In this document: positions 34,264-35,060 of the stretch, in pieces
How positions within the stretch are numbered: the first letter of the stretch is position 1
Layout: every line of letters starts with the position of its first letter
Origin: Granulosicoccus sp.
Lineage (GTDB): Bacteria > Pseudomonadota > Gammaproteobacteria > Granulosicoccales > Granulosicoccaceae
Length of the DNA: 35,060 bases
Assembly (NCBI GenBank): GCA_023301795.1
Contig: JALZVU010000264.1
Location: 1-35,060, forward strand
Direction of reading: 5' to 3'
Notes under the pieces: generated by a model
Database searches by the model: none
Seen by the model: the letters and a program-made list of their open reading frames with translations, nothing else
What the model was told of the DNA's origin: nothing
Position numbers and translations under genes: made by a program

Positions 34264-35060
34264 ATGTGTCGTTTTACATTTTATATAGGGGCCCCCATTA
34301 GTCTGGGATCGTTAATTACCGAGCCCACCCACTCCTTAATAAAGCAGAGTTTTAGCTCAAAGGAGCGCTCTGAACCTTTGAATGGGGATGGCTTTGGTGT
34401 CGCTTGGTACGCAAACGGCGATGACAAGGCGGCTGTATTTCGATCAATCACGCCCGCATGGAATAACGGCAACCTACAAGACTTATCACGTGTCACCCAT
34501 AGTGGTTGCATCGTTGCTCACGTTCGTGCGGCAACACAAGGCTTGGGTGTTAGCGAATTCAACTGCCACCCATTTAAATCAAACAATCTGACTTTTTGTC
34601 ACAATGGCGATATAGGCGGCTTTGAGAAAGTTCGTAGATCCTTGGTCAATTCGCTCAGTGATGACGCCTACGACAGCATTAAAGGCAGCACCGATTCTGA
34701 ACACCTGTTTGCATTGATATTGGACCAACTTCGCAAGCAAACCGACAATGAATCAACCGATGCTATGGCAAACGCAATGCAAGATGCAGTGAAGACAGTA
34801 AACAGCTTAATAAAAAAGCATGCGCCTGATCGCCACTGCTATTTAAACCTTGTCCTGACTAATGGAAACGAGGCTGTTGTTTGTCGCTACACATCTGACA
34901 GCGATGACAAAGCATCAAGTCTCTACATTAACCAAGGTAGGCGTTATGTCTGCGAAGAAGGTGTGTGCACCATGCTAGGTGATAGCAATGACAACGCCGT
35001 GATAGTCAGCTCCGAACCCCTAAGTACCGACGCTAGCTGGCAAAAAGTGCCCGTGAATCA
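34264..35060 (+). CDS. Class II glutamine amidotransferase, YafJ/EgtC/DUG3-like (partial, 3' end cut)
   Basis: The frame opens with ATG 34264 after a strong ribosome-binding site and stays open to the end of the window (265 codons), so the C terminus lies outside. Removal of Met1 would expose Cys2 (MCRFTFYIG), the N-terminal nucleophile of class II (Ntn) amidotransferases. NGDGFGVAWYA, IVAHVRAATQG, NCHPF and FCHNGDIGGF are the standard substrate-pocket and oxyanion segments, and STDSEHLFALIL is the YafJ/EgtC/DUG3 wording. Such stand-alone enzymes hydrolyse gamma-glutamyl amide bonds, for example in glutathione or ergothioneine pathways. No ergothioneine genes are visible here, so the substrate is open. 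The lower GC than upstream genes is noticeable. Confidence 0.88.
   Translation, partial: MCRFTFYIGAPISLGSLITEPTHSLIKQSFSSKERSEPLNGDGFGVAWYANGDDKAAVFRSITPAWNNGNLQDLSRVTHSGCIVAHVRAATQGLGVSEFNCHPFKSNNLTFCHNGDIGGFEKVRRSLVNSLSDDAYDSIKGSTDSEHLFALILDQLRKQTDNESTDAMANAMQDAVKTVNSLIKKHAPDRHCYLNLVLTNGNEAVVCRYTSDSDDKASSLYINQGRRYVCEEGVCTMLGDSNDNAVIVSSEPLSTDASWQKVPVN

Noticed and set aside
1-35060. Mobile elements, CRISPR arrays, tRNA/rRNA genes and long direct repeats
   Set aside because: None could be recognised on reading through the window; there are no transposase or integrase genes and no regularly spaced repeats.

Overview
The window reads as a gene-dense, moderate-GC bacterial chromosome segment. 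It most likely comes from a heterotrophic, possibly marine, gammaproteobacterium. This placement is an inference from gene families and codon style; there is no rRNA or other taxonomic marker here. I see no phage, IS element, CRISPR array, tRNA or rRNA. No gene-free stretch exceeds 300 bases; the longest are 31397-31646 (250 b) and 15946-16135 (190 b).

Layout. (1) 1-3016: the 3' end of a metal-binding lipoprotein/periplasmic protein gene, an ABC ATPase and two ABC-3 permeases, overlapping stop-to-start, form a SitABCD/YfeABCD-type Mn/Fe importer. (2) 3071-5167: a ferric-iron-type two-domain ABC permease with an unusual 145-residue N-terminal extension and no partner genes. (3) 5195-6502 (-): glyA, convergent with the permease across a strong GC hairpin. 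(4) 6608-15945: five tightly packed co-directional genes. They form two versions of one module: circularly permuted ATP-grasp fused to alpha-E, plus a transglutaminase; then a separate ATP-grasp, alpha-E and a 1121-aa transglutaminase/DUF2126 protein. Such modules are predicted amidoligase/peptide-processing systems whose product is still poorly defined. This is the best candidate for an under-described system in the window.

(5) 16136-20952: succinate dehydrogenase-like genes in the order B, two membrane anchors, A, followed by a two-subunit class I fumarase, all overlapping or nearly so. (6) 20968-22649 (-): a LysR regulator overlapping a TauE/SafE permease, divergent from (7) tctCBA (22782-25738), a tripartite tricarboxylate transporter. 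(8) 25795-31396 (-): in transcription order, maeB-type malic enzyme, a PaaE-like ferredoxin reductase, a PaaA-like oxygenase relative and a class III aminotransferase. (9) 31647-34115: a CPA-type cation/proton antiporter with a C-terminal cyclic-nucleotide-binding-like domain. (10) 34264-end: a class II glutamine amidotransferase cut off by the window end.

Regions 5-8 make a plausible organic-acid locus: import by TctABC, oxidation by the Sdh-like complex, hydration by the fumarase, and decarboxylation to pyruvate by the malic enzyme. The aminotransferase plus the two-component oxygenase may feed a nitrogenous or aromatic/CoA substrate into it. The Sdh-like flavoprotein lacks the histidine that normally carries covalent FAD. 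The oxygenase relative appears to keep only one of the two usual E-x-x-H iron motifs. Both therefore may have departed from the textbook enzymes. All family calls were made by eye from the translated sequence; no database search was run.
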